Shown one piece after another: positions 1 through 10,188 of a DNA stretch of 64,000 nucleotides. How positions within the stretch are numbered: the stretch's first letter is position 1; each line of letters begins with the position of its first letter. The DNA lies in assembly GCA_036346275.1 (NCBI GenBank), contig CM070715.1, forward strand, positions 67,877,667-67,941,666, given 5' to 3'. The stretch comes from Otatea glauca (Eukaryota > Streptophyta > Magnoliopsida > Poales > Poaceae). The notes under the pieces were generated by a model that saw nothing but the letters and a program-made list of their open reading frames with translations, did no database searches and was not told the DNA's origin. The translations under genes were made by a program, and so were the position numbers.

Positions 1-1756
1 TATTTTGATATTTATTCAAACTTCAAAGGCTATATCTTTTGCATTTTAACTCGGTTTGAGTGTTTCAAATTTCTAAAAATTTGTAAAATCAAGATCTATT
101 TATTGGTGAATTTTATTTTATTTTTGGAGTTTGGTTGCTCTCTGGTTTGGTGTTTATTTGCTATTTTGGCATCGTTTAGCGTAGGCGTTGAGCCGCTCGG
201 TGATCAGGAAGAAGATTCGTCGCTCCAAGACCCAAGCTCAGATCAAGACCAGCACCTACTCCAAGGCAAGTTGTGCTTTGATCATGTTGCACCTAATTTT
301 CACCAAATTACTATTTTGTCTTTTAAACTTTATGCATGATATTTTATGTGTATAAATGATTTCAATTAATCTGGGAATTAGATAATATGCCTATTTGAAT
401 TAAACCATACCTTGTCAATTATATGCCATGATCTATTTGTCACCCTAGGATGTGGAATTATAGTTGATAATCAACATGGGCTAGTTAGATCGTCATAGAT
501 TGCTTAGCCATGCCACGTCATCACATGTGTCCGAATGTCGATACTTAATCTTGACTAATGGAATATGGAACAATGTTTATGAATTGGTGTGTCATGTGTT
601 GTCACACAATGATATCAAGTTGTCGTGGCGAGGAGGTCACACATCGGGATTGAAATGTTGATGGCATGTGGTGCTTGGTAATCAAGCTGGGTGGTAATGA
701 TTTTAGATTGAGGCAAGTGGCAAGGCGGTGTGCCAAGGTGGGCGAGGTTTGGCGGGGTATGTGGAAGTCTTGCCTTAATCACCTTAAGGACTTAACCTTG
801 CAAGCCTTTGACTGAGTCTCTCTTGCAACCACATGTGCGAATGGGACAGCCTAGTGAATAATTTGTGAAACCTAGATTTGATCTTGTCGTGGTGAATAGT
901 GAGTCCCGGTTACGGTTTAACTCACATGGCGCAAGAGGGGGCCTGTTGTGGTGGTTTAACCCTTGATGTTGAAACCTTAGCGAGCGATCTTGGGTCTAGG
1001 TGTAGCATTGTAAAGGCTTTGTTATGATCACTCGCCTTGGTGGTGTTTGGTTGTATCGTGTGGGTAAAGTGCATAACCTCTGCGAGTGTACAATCTATTC
1101 GAATAGCCGTGCTCACGGTATTGGGCAATGCTCGGAATTACTGATTAAGGGTTAGACTTTTGTTAAACAAAAACTTGTTGGGATGGCAAGGTGCCATGGA
1201 AAGTGGAAAATTAATTTAGGATTGGAAACTTGGTGTATTTGAAATCTTGAATTTATTAATTCTTGTATTTATTTTTCGCTTTCCAATCTATTTATTGTAT
1301 TCTTGTTAAATCTTGCTTTATTGCAAAAATACCCTTACTAACCATTCCTTTGGATTAAGCCAAACATATAGAATATTAGACTTGCATTATTTTGCACAAC
1401 TTGTTGAGTGCTTTATGTACTCACCCCATCAACAACAACTTGAAGAGGAAGAATCTCGCCGATCATGGATGAGGATTATTTGGATCACGAATGCTTAGGT
1501 CAGAGCCTCGTCGGTTGCTGTGGCGAATGGAGCGCCAACTGCGTTTATTCTATTTCATTGCTTCTCATTGATACTCTTTTTAAGCCCCTGTGAGGCATTA
1601 TTCATGTAAGACAACAGTTATTATTAATTAATGAAGTTTATGCTATATTTATTTGTGTGTGACTATGATAGCATCTATGTTGAGCTGTGTGCACTAGCGT
1701 GATCTGGACTAGTGCGGTATACACAGAGGTCGGATTTGCAAATTCGGGTCCCGACA
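1..1756 (+). mobile_element. 3' portion of a Tekay-type Ty3/gypsy LTR (cut by the window edge)
   Basis: This stretch matches, nearly base for base, the 3' half of the LTRs at 23791-26876, 32447-35535 and 56064-59260. Shared words include the start of the window (compare 25099 onward) and the terminus ending GGGTCCCGACA at 1756. The 5' half of the LTR lies outside the window, so whether this is a 3' LTR, a 5' LTR or a solo LTR cannot be told. It is inserted in the protease region of a copia element that resumes at 1757. The expected 5-bp target duplication on this side would be AAGTA (1757-1761), but its partner is out of view. The open frames inside (for example 103-339 and 1313-1498) recur in the sister LTRs and are not taken as genes. 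Confidence 0.9.
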
Positions 1757-4700
1757 AAGTACTGGCAGATAAGAAGAATGGAAATGTGGTTTCCACTTGG
1801 TATTAATGTTATAGAAATTAATCTTGCTACTTCTTCACTCAACTTATGGGTATATGATACCGGTTCGGTTGCTCACATTTGCAATTCGTTGCGGTGATAA
1901 TAAAGTAGAGACTTGGCAAAGGAGAAGTGGATCTTGGCGTGGGAATAAAGCAAGAGTTCTTTGGTCTTGCTGTTGGCACATACCCATTGCATTTGCCTTG
2001 AGTTAGTTTTAGAACTTAATAATTGTTATTTTGTTCCATCTTTGAGTAGAAACATTATTTCATCTTCTTGTTTGGAACATGAAGGTTATGATTTCAGAAT
2101 AAAGAACTTTGTTTGTTCGATATTTTTGAATGATATGTATTATGGTCGTTGCCCCATGGTGGATGGGTTATGCGTCCTTGAACTCGAAGAAAAACACATC
2201 TATAATATTAATGTAAAAGGCATCGGCCTAATGATTTGAACCCTACCTTTTTGTGGCATTGTCGCTTAGGTCATATAAATGAGAAGCGCATGAAAAAGCT
2301 CCATGGTGATGGACTTCTAACCTCATTTGATTTTGAATCATTTGAAATATGTGAATCTTGTTTACTTGGCAAGATGACAAAAGCCCTTTCACGGTTTTTA
2401 GTGAGAGAGCAAGTGAATTATTGGCCCTAGTACATACGGATGTATGTGGACCAATGAGCTCATTGCTAGGGGTGGGTTTGATGCTTTGTAACTTTTACCG
2501 ATGACTTGATGAGATATGGATATATCTATTTAATGAGGCATAAATCTGAAACTTTTGAAAGGTTCAAAGAGTTTGAGCGAAGTACAAAATCAACTTGGCA
2601 AAACAATAAAACACTTACGATCCGATCGTGGTGGCGAATACTTGAGCCAAGAGTTTGGTGATCATCTAAAGCAATGTGGAATCGTTCGCAACTTACTCCG
2701 CCAGAACGCCTCAATGGAATGGCGTGTCGAACAGCGTAACGAACTTTATTAGATATGGTTCGGTCAATGATCATCAAGCAGATCTGCCATTATCCTTCGG
2801 GGTTTCGCTCTAGAGACAATTGCGTTCACTTTGAATAGGGTCCCATCAAAATCCGTTGAGAAGATGCCATATGAGATATGGGTGGGAGAAGACCTATGTT
2901 GTCATTTCTCAAGATATGGGGTTGTGAGGCTTATGTAAAGCGTTTACAATCGATAAACTCACACCTAAATCGAGAAAAATGCTTTTTGTGGGGTATCCTA
3001 AAGAAACAAAAGGATATTACTTTTACAAAGAAACGAGAACAAAGTTTTGTTGCTCGAAATGGTGTATTTTGGAGAAAGAGTTTCTTTCAAAAGAAATCAG
3101 TAGGAGTGATGTGTATCTTGATGAAGTTCGAGAATCACATGAATATGTTCAAGCTACCATTGAACCTTCACAAGATGTACAAAGTGTTGTACAACTTTGT
3201 GGAAGAGACTCCACCCCACGTAGGTCGGGAGGCCACGTCATGTACCTATAAGATATGGGAGTGACATATTATTGTTGGACAATGATGAGCCCACGACTTA
3301 TGAAGAAGCAATGATGGACCCAAACTCAGAAAAATGGCTTAAAGCCATGAGATCGAAATTCAATCCATGCATGACAATCAAGTTTGGAACTTGGTGACTC
3401 TCCGATGGTGTAAAAACCATTGAGTGCAAATGGATTTTCAAGAAAAGATAGGCGTAGATGGAAATGTTCAGATCTATAAGGCACGGTTGGTGGCAAAGGG
3501 TTTCAAACAAGTTCAAGGAGTTGACTATGATGAAACTTTCTCACGGTAGCCATGCTCAAGTCTGTCAGGATCATTTTAGCTATTGTTGCATATTTTGATT
3601 ATGAAATATGGCAGATGGATGTCAAAACAGCATTCCTTAATGGGAATCTTTCTAAGGATGTATACATGATACAACCTGAAGGTTTTATTGATCCTAAATA
3701 TGCTAAAAGGGTATGCAAGCTTCAAAGATCCATTTATGGGTTAAAGCAAGCATCTCGGAGTTGGAACATTCGTTTTGATGAAGTAGTCAAAGGTTTTGAC
3801 TTTATCAAAAATGAAGAAGAGCCTTGTGTTTACAAGAAGGCTAGTGGGAGCGCACTTGTATTTCTGATTTTGTATGTCGATGACATATTATTGATCGGGA
3901 ATGACATTCCTATGCTTGAAGATGTTAAGACTTCATTGAAAAGGAGTTTCTCAATGAAGGACTTGGGAGAAGCATGCTATATCTTGGGCATGAAAATCTA
4001 TAGAGATAGATCAAAAGGTTAATTGGATTAAATCGGAAGCGTACATTGACAAGATATTGAAAAGGTTCAATATGCATGAATCCAGAGAGGTTTCATGCCA
4101 ATGTCACATGGCATCGATCTCTGCAAGAATCGGTGTCCTTCGACATCGATGGCGAGACAGGATGAGCAAGATTCCATATGCTTCACTATTGGGTCTATTA
4201 TGTATGCCATGATCTGTACACGCCGGATGTCTCATATGCTCTAAGTGTCACGGCGGATACCAAGCGGATCTGGTGATGGTCATTGGATAGCCGTAAAAAT
4301 ATCCTGAAGTACTTGAGAAGAACTAAGGGTATGTTCCTTGTTTTTGGAGGTGAGGAAGATCTGGTTGCAAAGGGTTACACCGATGCAAGCTTCCAAGTGA
4401 CAAAGATGATTTTCGATCGCAATCCGGGTTTGTGTTTACACTTAATAGAGGAAGCGATGGTGGAAGAGTTCCAAGCAAAACACGGTGGCGACTCTACGAC
4501 GAAGCGGAGTACATTGCGGCCGGAGGCCGCAAAAGAAGCTGTGTGGATTAAGAAGTTTATCACGAGCTTGGTGTGGTCGCTAGTGCCTCTAGTCAATGGA
4601 CATCTATTGTGATAATAGTGGTGCCATTGCACAAGCAAAAGAGCCTAGATCACATCGAAGTCTAAACACATACTCCGTCGCTTTCACCTTATTCGCGAGA

Positions 4701-4858
4701 TTGTGGATAGAGGTGGCGTGAGAATATGCAAAGTACATCACGAAGCCAATGTGGTGATCCGTTGACAAAGCCACTTTGCCACGACCTAAGCATGAGGCGC
4801 ACACAAGGTCTATTGGTATTAGATACTTAATTGATTGACTCAAGTGCAAGTGGGAGAT
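1757..4858 (+). pseudogene. Ty1/copia pol remnant: protease, integrase, reverse transcriptase, RNase H
   Basis: Translated pieces in the copia order can be read on the plus strand in several frames. The aspartic protease D-T-G-S is near 1857. The pre-integrase segment LWHCRLGH lies at about 2248. Integrase follows at about 2430-3260, heavily broken. Reverse transcriptase lies at about 3300-4020, and the RNase H region at about 4283-4810. A purine-rich tract just before 4859 is the likely plus-strand primer site. Many stops and frameshifts mean no polyprotein can be made. The 5' LTR and gag are absent, displaced or outside the window. The lineage looks like the TAR/Angela/Tork side of Ty1/copia, but that is a judgement from sequence feel, not a tree. 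Confidence 0.88.
3552..4022 (+). pseudogene. Copia reverse-transcriptase core, longest open piece
   Basis: This 156-codon open stretch is the best preserved part of the copia element. It contains the palm motif QMDVKTAFLNG near residue 22 and the SIYGLKQASR segment. The catalytic YVDD box (residues about 109-112, LYVDDILLIG) retains both aspartates. In a complete element it would be part of a gag-pol polyprotein with no start codon of its own, so the ATG at 3552 is not a true start. It is open only because mutations have not yet hit it. Upstream, at about 3290-3550, the same domain continues in another frame. Confidence 0.9.
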
Positions 4859-6195
4859 TGTTAGTGTTATGCCCTTGAGGCAATCATTTAAATGATTGTA
4901 ACATGACTATGTTTATGAATAATAATATGATTATTGGTCCAATGAATGTATATCATTGTATTGATCAACAAGTATGTGACTTGCTTATGAAGCTCTTTAC
5001 TTAATGATGTAATTCGATAAATATCTACGATCGGATGTCATCGTATAGGACAACGATGAATAGATCGGCACATGTAGTGATCGATGATCATGCTTCATAG
5101 ATCATGGGATATGGAGATATCATCTATACATTGTGGACACATGTTGAAGAACATGGGTTAGATAGACCATAATGGGACAACTGCGAGAATGTTTCATTCT
5201 TATGTGTCATCAGTGTATCTCATACCTAGTAGATGTATGATCCTTAGACACTGAGATTGTCATATTCCCTACATGTGTAATAGTTTTCTTTGGGGCTATC
5301 AAACACTACTTCCTAACCGGATAGTTATAAAGGTAGCTTTCATGTTTACTATGAAGCGTGCGAGAGGAATTGAGCGATCAAGATGGAATTTGCCACTCAA
5401 ATGAAGCGGAGATATATGACAAGGCCACTCGTGTGATATGATTAAGGAAGTGCATGGCCATGCCGTGATTGAGAGTCAATCACAACTTATTAATATATCA
5501 CGGATACGAGAGATGGATTGAATCATTAAAGGATGACATGCTTCTGCCTTGAGATCAATCTTCATATACTTGGCAAAGGGATTATTACATGAGTACTTTT
5601 GATAGGTTACATCCGATTTGATCATAGTATGTTTGGGAGTTGGCATACTTTGCAAGAAGCCACTACCAACTATTGGATTGAAAAGGAGTTTTCGAATCCA
5701 CGTCAAGCGTCGTGAAACCTGCGAGGTCACACACTTAATGGTGGGGCGCATTAATTTGGATTGGATCCGTAATTAATGAACCTCGTGGGCTTAGCACGAT
5801 GGGCCCTAGTTTAGGGTTTCATCTCGTGGCTATATAAGGAGGGAGGAGGAGAGGCGCGGGTGTGCTTTCCCACGGTTTAGGAGTGATTCACTCGAAACCC
5901 TAGCCTACTCCTCTCGCTGCCTGCCGAGCGACCAGTGCTTGCACACGACGCCGCGGCGTTCCATCTCTGGACGTGTGGACTACTGCGGTGACGCTGCTGC
6001 GACTGCGGCGTGGGAGGACGATCCACGGCAAGACGAGGACGATCCACTACATCGACGCGCGATGGATTCCGCAACTGCGCGTCTAGTGGTAATCTTATCT
6101 ATGATTCCCTTCTTGCGAGTAGCTTTCTGGTTTCGCGGTAGTTTTTTTTTGTGCTAGTGTAGCATACCGCGTTCCTCTTCATTATTACTCCCACA
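4859..6195 (+). mobile_element. 3' LTR of the copia element
   Basis: The LTR begins TGTTAGTGTTATGCCC immediately after a purine-rich tract (about 4847-4858), the usual arrangement at a copia 3' LTR. It holds a promoter-like TATATAAGG at 5833 in a GC-rich leader with an 'aaaccctag' word. The right border is placed at the ACA ending 6195 because Tat-like sequence starts after it, but that border is uncertain by some tens of bases. No 5' partner LTR is in the window, so it cannot be checked by comparison. Confidence 0.7.
5832..5839 (+). promoter_or_regulatory. TATA box of the copia LTR
   Basis: TATATAAG lies inside the 3' LTR, followed by a purine-rich and then GC-rich leader. This is the expected position for the U3 promoter of a retrotransposon LTR. 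Transcription start would be about 30 bases downstream. Confidence 0.6.
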
Positions 6196-6351
6196 AACTG
6201 TGCCCAAGGCCGACGCTGCTCGGCCTAGACCGCAGCGGGGGCTAGACAAGGGAGTACTGCACTACTCATTTTTCGACCAAAAAACTTTTTATTGACTAAT
6301 TCATATTTACAAGGAGGCGCAGACATTTTTGTCCCTCGGTATTTTTCCTGT

Positions 6352-9142
6352 TTACAGGTCTTCCTTGTCGCGGGCAAGCTTCTCATGCTCGAGCTTGGCG
6401 ATCTTCACCCTCAGTGCTGAGAGCTCGCCTTGAAGGCGGTGCGCCTCACCCGATTGCGCTCGTCTTGGAGTTGAGCCAGGGCGTTTTTTCCCATCCTGGC
6501 CACCCGCCCCAGTTTCTCCTCGAGCTCGGTGACATTGGCCTCGAGCTAGGTGGAGGCCTTCGCTGGGGTAGCAGCTTGCTCCGCGACTTGCTTCCACAGC
6601 TCCTCCACCGTCGCACGCTCGCCTTCTAGGGCCTCGGCCGCCCTCGCCCGCGTGGCTTCAAGGAGCTCAATCGCCTTCGCACGCTCGGCCTCGAGGGTCT
6701 TAGCCGCCCCCCACGCGCTCGGCTTTAAGGGCCTCGACAGCCTTCTCGCGCTTAGTGGCAGTGGCTTGGGCAAGCTCGGCGGCATGGGCTACAGTCCTCT
6801 ACTCCACCTCCTCCTGCTCGACCAGCAGGGTCTCTTCGAGTGGGGCGATGTGGGTCTCTCGCTCCAACACCATATCGAGGACAGCCTTTAGCTCGGCAAT
6901 GTGCCCGCGTAGACCTTGGAGTCCCTGGGCAATAAGGCTCACCGCCTACAAAAACCAAGAGAATTCATGCGATAATTAAGAAGATGGATGATTATGAGCT
7001 TACTCAACTGACTGAGCCGGCCCTCGAACTCACGACGGAGAGACCTGGCGGTCTTGTCGCCTAGTCCAGCCGTCTCTAGCTCGTCGCGGCCCCCTATCGA
7101 GGACGAGGAGGCTACATTGGCTCCCACTAACGCGGACTTAGTCCCGCCTGTCGAAGCCTCGACCCAGACCACCTTGGCAGGCCTGGACCTCAGCTCGGTT
7201 GGAGAGACTAAGAACCCAGGGAAGAGCAGCGAAAAGATTAGATTATGGGAAAACGTTACAACATAAGGGGACAAGAAATGTTGTCCTACCTGGTTGATCC
7301 GCGGGGACTTCGAAGACGATCGCAGTGGTCGACGCCTCAACCGCACCCTCAGAAGCCTCGGCCACGCCGGTCGTAGCGGCCCCGACCTTGGGCTCGTCCC
7401 CGTTGACCCTGACTTCGACGATCAAGGCGCCTTCGGCTCCACCTCCCGCAATGACTTGGGCCAGCCGCGAGCGAGGGCGGTGGACCAGGAGGAAGTTGTC
7501 CTCGTCCTCGGACTCACCCTGGACAACGATCATGGTCAATGGTCGCCGACGACCAGACGCAACCGTCGCTGCACCCCGGGTGTTATGGTGCTCAAAGCGA
7601 TCGAGGTGTTCCCGATGACGCGATGAGCGCGAGCGAGTGCTCGAGGTCTACGGCGGGGAAAACTGCTAAGCAAGGGAAGAAAGGGAACCTATGCTATGAC
7701 CTAAAAGGGATAAAAGATCACACATACCTGGATCATGAGCCACCACCTCGAGGAGGGGCACTGGGGATCTTGGTGCCCCTCCTCTGCCATGGCGGCAGGG
7801 GCGTCCCCTCTCTGGGCGCCTGCGTGACCTCGCAACTGTGGGGGCTCAGGCTCCTGCGGCAGTATGCAGGCGCCAGTGATGGGGACTTCGGTGTCGCCCC
7901 TGAGTCTAAGGTCCTCGCGGTGGCCGCTGCCTTCTATTACTGTTAGAGATGAAGGATGGTCAGGGACAGCAACAACCGAGAGATTGAGCTCGAGCATTAC
8001 CGGACTCGATCGAGATGGCTTACCACTGTACGGTCGCCCCACTCAATGTGCTACTTCTTCGGGACACTGGTCCCCAGGGCATTTGGGGCCGACCTCTTGC
8101 CGCTTTCTTGCTCTTGTTCGCTCCAGGCAGCGACAGCATCCGCCTCGCCGTGTCCAAGAGCTCCCCATGGTCCTACAATTATGAGCAAAAGTTAGTACGA
8201 GCTCGAGCACTTCCGAGCTCGACCTTTACGCGAGATGAGTTACCTCGCTACTCCGCCCCAACACATTCTTGGGGATGGGGTCATCCTGGTGTAGTTGAAC
8301 GCCGCCTTCCCGAACATCTCGAACATCCTCGCCGCTATCTAGGACTCTGGCGGAGCTGTTGAGGAAAAGAGGAGTTGTCAGTTAGCGCTCGGCCAAGCTT
8401 GAGCATTCTCGAGCTCGAGGGGTCTTACCGTGTGGACTCTCCTGGGTGAGATCGTCATTCCCCTTTATCTCGAAGAACGGGTGCACCCTCTTCCTCAGAG
8501 GGAACACCCGATTGAGCAAGAAATCGTAGGCGATGGCCTGGCCAGTGAGACCGCACGTCGAGCAGATGTGGATGTCCGCGATGGCCTCCTAGTCTGCTGC
8601 CAAGTCTTCAGGGTCGGGGGTCTGGTGCTTGCTATCGACAGGAGTCCCGTTGTACGCGAGCACGCCGCCTTCACCTCTCTTCAGGTAGAACCAACTCTCG
8701 GTCCATGGCCCAAGGAAATCTCGAGCATGGATTGGGGGTAGGTGTAAGGAAGCCCCGTTCGCAGCCGAAAGTAGAGACACCCGACCACGGGGTCCTTTGA
8801 GGTGTGAAACAAGGAATAGAAGCGGAAGAAGAGCGAGGGGGTTGGGGGAATTCCCAGGAACCCCTCGCACAAATGCAAAAAGATGAAAAGAAGAAGAATG
8901 GAGTTGGGTACCGGATTGACCAACTCAATCTCGCATTGCGCGAGAACCGCCACTGCGAAGTCGCTCTCCGGCGTCCGCAGACCGAAGAGCATGTACTGCT
9001 CGGTGCTGACGAGCTCCTCCGCCTAGGGCTGCGGCTCGACTTCCTCGCCTGGCAGCCGCCATGTCGCTGTGTCTAGCATCCCCAGCGTCTCGAGCTCCTT
9101 CATCCACTCCAATGTCATCATGCTCCTCCCAAATTTGGCCAT
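6352..9142 (-). pseudogene. Antisense ORF of the Tat-like element: 'putative gypsy type transposon' domain plus coiled coil, seven exons
   Basis: Read on the minus strand from ATG at 9142, the first exon gives the conserved part of the family known as putative gypsy-type transposon domain (PF04195-like), with recognisable FGLRTPESDFAVAVLAQ, VPNSILLLFIFLHLCEGFLG and YFRLRTGL segments. Six introns with GT..AG ends separate the rest: 8356-8428, 8173-8243, 7940-8023, 7663-7727, 7208-7289 and 6946-7003. Joining the last exons gives an acidic and alanine-rich middle and then a long coiled coil (GRLSQLS joined to SLIAQGLQGLRGHIAEL) to a stop at 6352. Exon 1 has an in-frame TAG near codon 38, a frameshift near 8720-8740 and another stop near 8588, so this copy is dead. 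The exon joins are read by eye. Function of the family is unknown. Confidence 0.78.
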
Positions 9143-9563
9143 GGGCTTCGGCTGAGTTTTGGTCGATGGGGGAAGATTGTGAAGGGGAGTTAGGGAGATG
9201 AAGGAGCACTAGGGTTCAGCGCAAGAAGGATTTGGGGAATCCTCTGAGGAAGGCGATGGTTTGGGATTTAAAGGGCCCGATCGTCGAAGCTAGCGCCAGT
9301 TATGCCTCAAAAGGAGCGCCGCGGTTCCTGCGACAGGATTCAAAGCTCCGTGAGTTACTCCTCCAATTTCTCCGCCCAAAGACCGTGGCGTCGAAGTCCG
9401 AGCGTTTTCGGGCTCGACCGCGCCATGGATCTCCGTGCGGTCTAAACCCGGGCTTGAGCTTGAGCATTTCCAAGCCCGGCTGGGGAACCGCCCCCTTCTC
9501 CAGGTCATCAGACTCAAGGTCATCCCGAGCTTCAGGATCACTGCTTGAGTCTCAGGGGCTAGC

Positions 9564-10188
9564 TGTTTGGGACTGGTTCCCCCGCGCAGGCAATGGCCCA
9601 CTAGGCCCAAGCTCGCTCGACCAAGGACCAAGCTCATTTGACCAAGGGCCCAGCTCGCTATTGAGGGCAAGCTCGGAAGACTCGGTTGAATTGCGGAAGT
9701 CGGTAGTTACTGAGTCAACGAGGGGCCTTAAAAGGTTGAGTTAAGGCGATCGTGGGCAACGATTCCTAGCGCCATTATTGCCATGCTTCATTGCGCATCA
9801 GGTCCGGATCTGGTGCCACTCCCCCATGAATCTCGCTCGACCATTTTCTGTAATGAGCTCAGCAATAGAGGTATAAAAACTTCCCCCCTGCGCGGGGAAA
9901 AGATGTGCAAGGACATGACACAGAGAACCAGTGCTCGGCCTCGGCTCGAGCATCTCTTGCATTCAACCACAGAACATCATTGTCTACCTTTCGCCTCCGG
10001 GCAAGACTGGAGTAGAGCTATTACCTGTATTGGAGGCTCGAACCAGTATAACTCCTCGCATCAACCACTCTCTTTCTCTCACCATTAGCGGTGATCAGAG
10101 TCCCCCTTCCGAGCGAGCACGATCTTGGGTTCCACTCCTACATCACTCCCCCCTTCTTCTTGCGGTCAGGCGATCCCGATCGTCGACA
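9564..10188 (+). mobile_element. 3' LTR of the Tat-like element (625 bp)
   Basis: It starts TGTTTGGGACTGG directly after a purine tract and ends CGATCGTCGACA, so it has the TG..CA ends of an LTR. A TATAAAA at 9872-9878 and a CT-rich leader sit in the positions expected of U3 and R. The sequence to the right (from 10189) is mid-LTR sequence of a different gypsy family, so this element may have inserted there. A 5-bp duplication cannot be tested because the left end is missing. Confidence 0.6.
9872..9878 (+). promoter_or_regulatory. TATA box of the Tat-like LTR
   Basis: TATAAAA in the context GAGGTATAAAAACTTCCCCC, about 310 bases from the LTR start. It is the only strong TATA-like word in this LTR and points along the plus strand. 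Confidence 0.6.

Larger units (their letters stand above)
6196..10188 (+). mobile_element. 3' end of a Tat-like Ty3/gypsy element: antisense ORF plus 3' LTR
   Basis: The piece consists of a short noncoding stretch (6196-6351), an antisense multi-exon ORF (6352-9142), a spacer, a purine-rich tract CTCAGGGGCTAG (about 9551-9562) and an LTR of 625 bp (9564-10188). Tat/Ogre-lineage Ty3/gypsy elements of plants are known to carry extra antisense ORFs between pol and the 3' LTR; the layout here fits that. The gag, pol and 5' LTR are missing on the left, where the element abuts the copia LTR. Base composition is clearly more GC-rich than the surrounding copia and Tekay sequences. Confidence 0.65.

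Noticed and set aside
103..339. Open frame with a hydrophobic N-terminus (78 codons)
   Set aside because: The same frame, with breaks, recurs at the same place in the LTRs at 25081, 33828 and 57586; it belongs to LTR noncoding sequence.
6246..6262. CACTACTCATTTTTCG as a CACTA transposon end
   Set aside because: No inverted partner or 3-bp duplication was found within the adjoining 4 kb; the nearby ORF belongs to an LTR element by its 3' LTR and purine tract.
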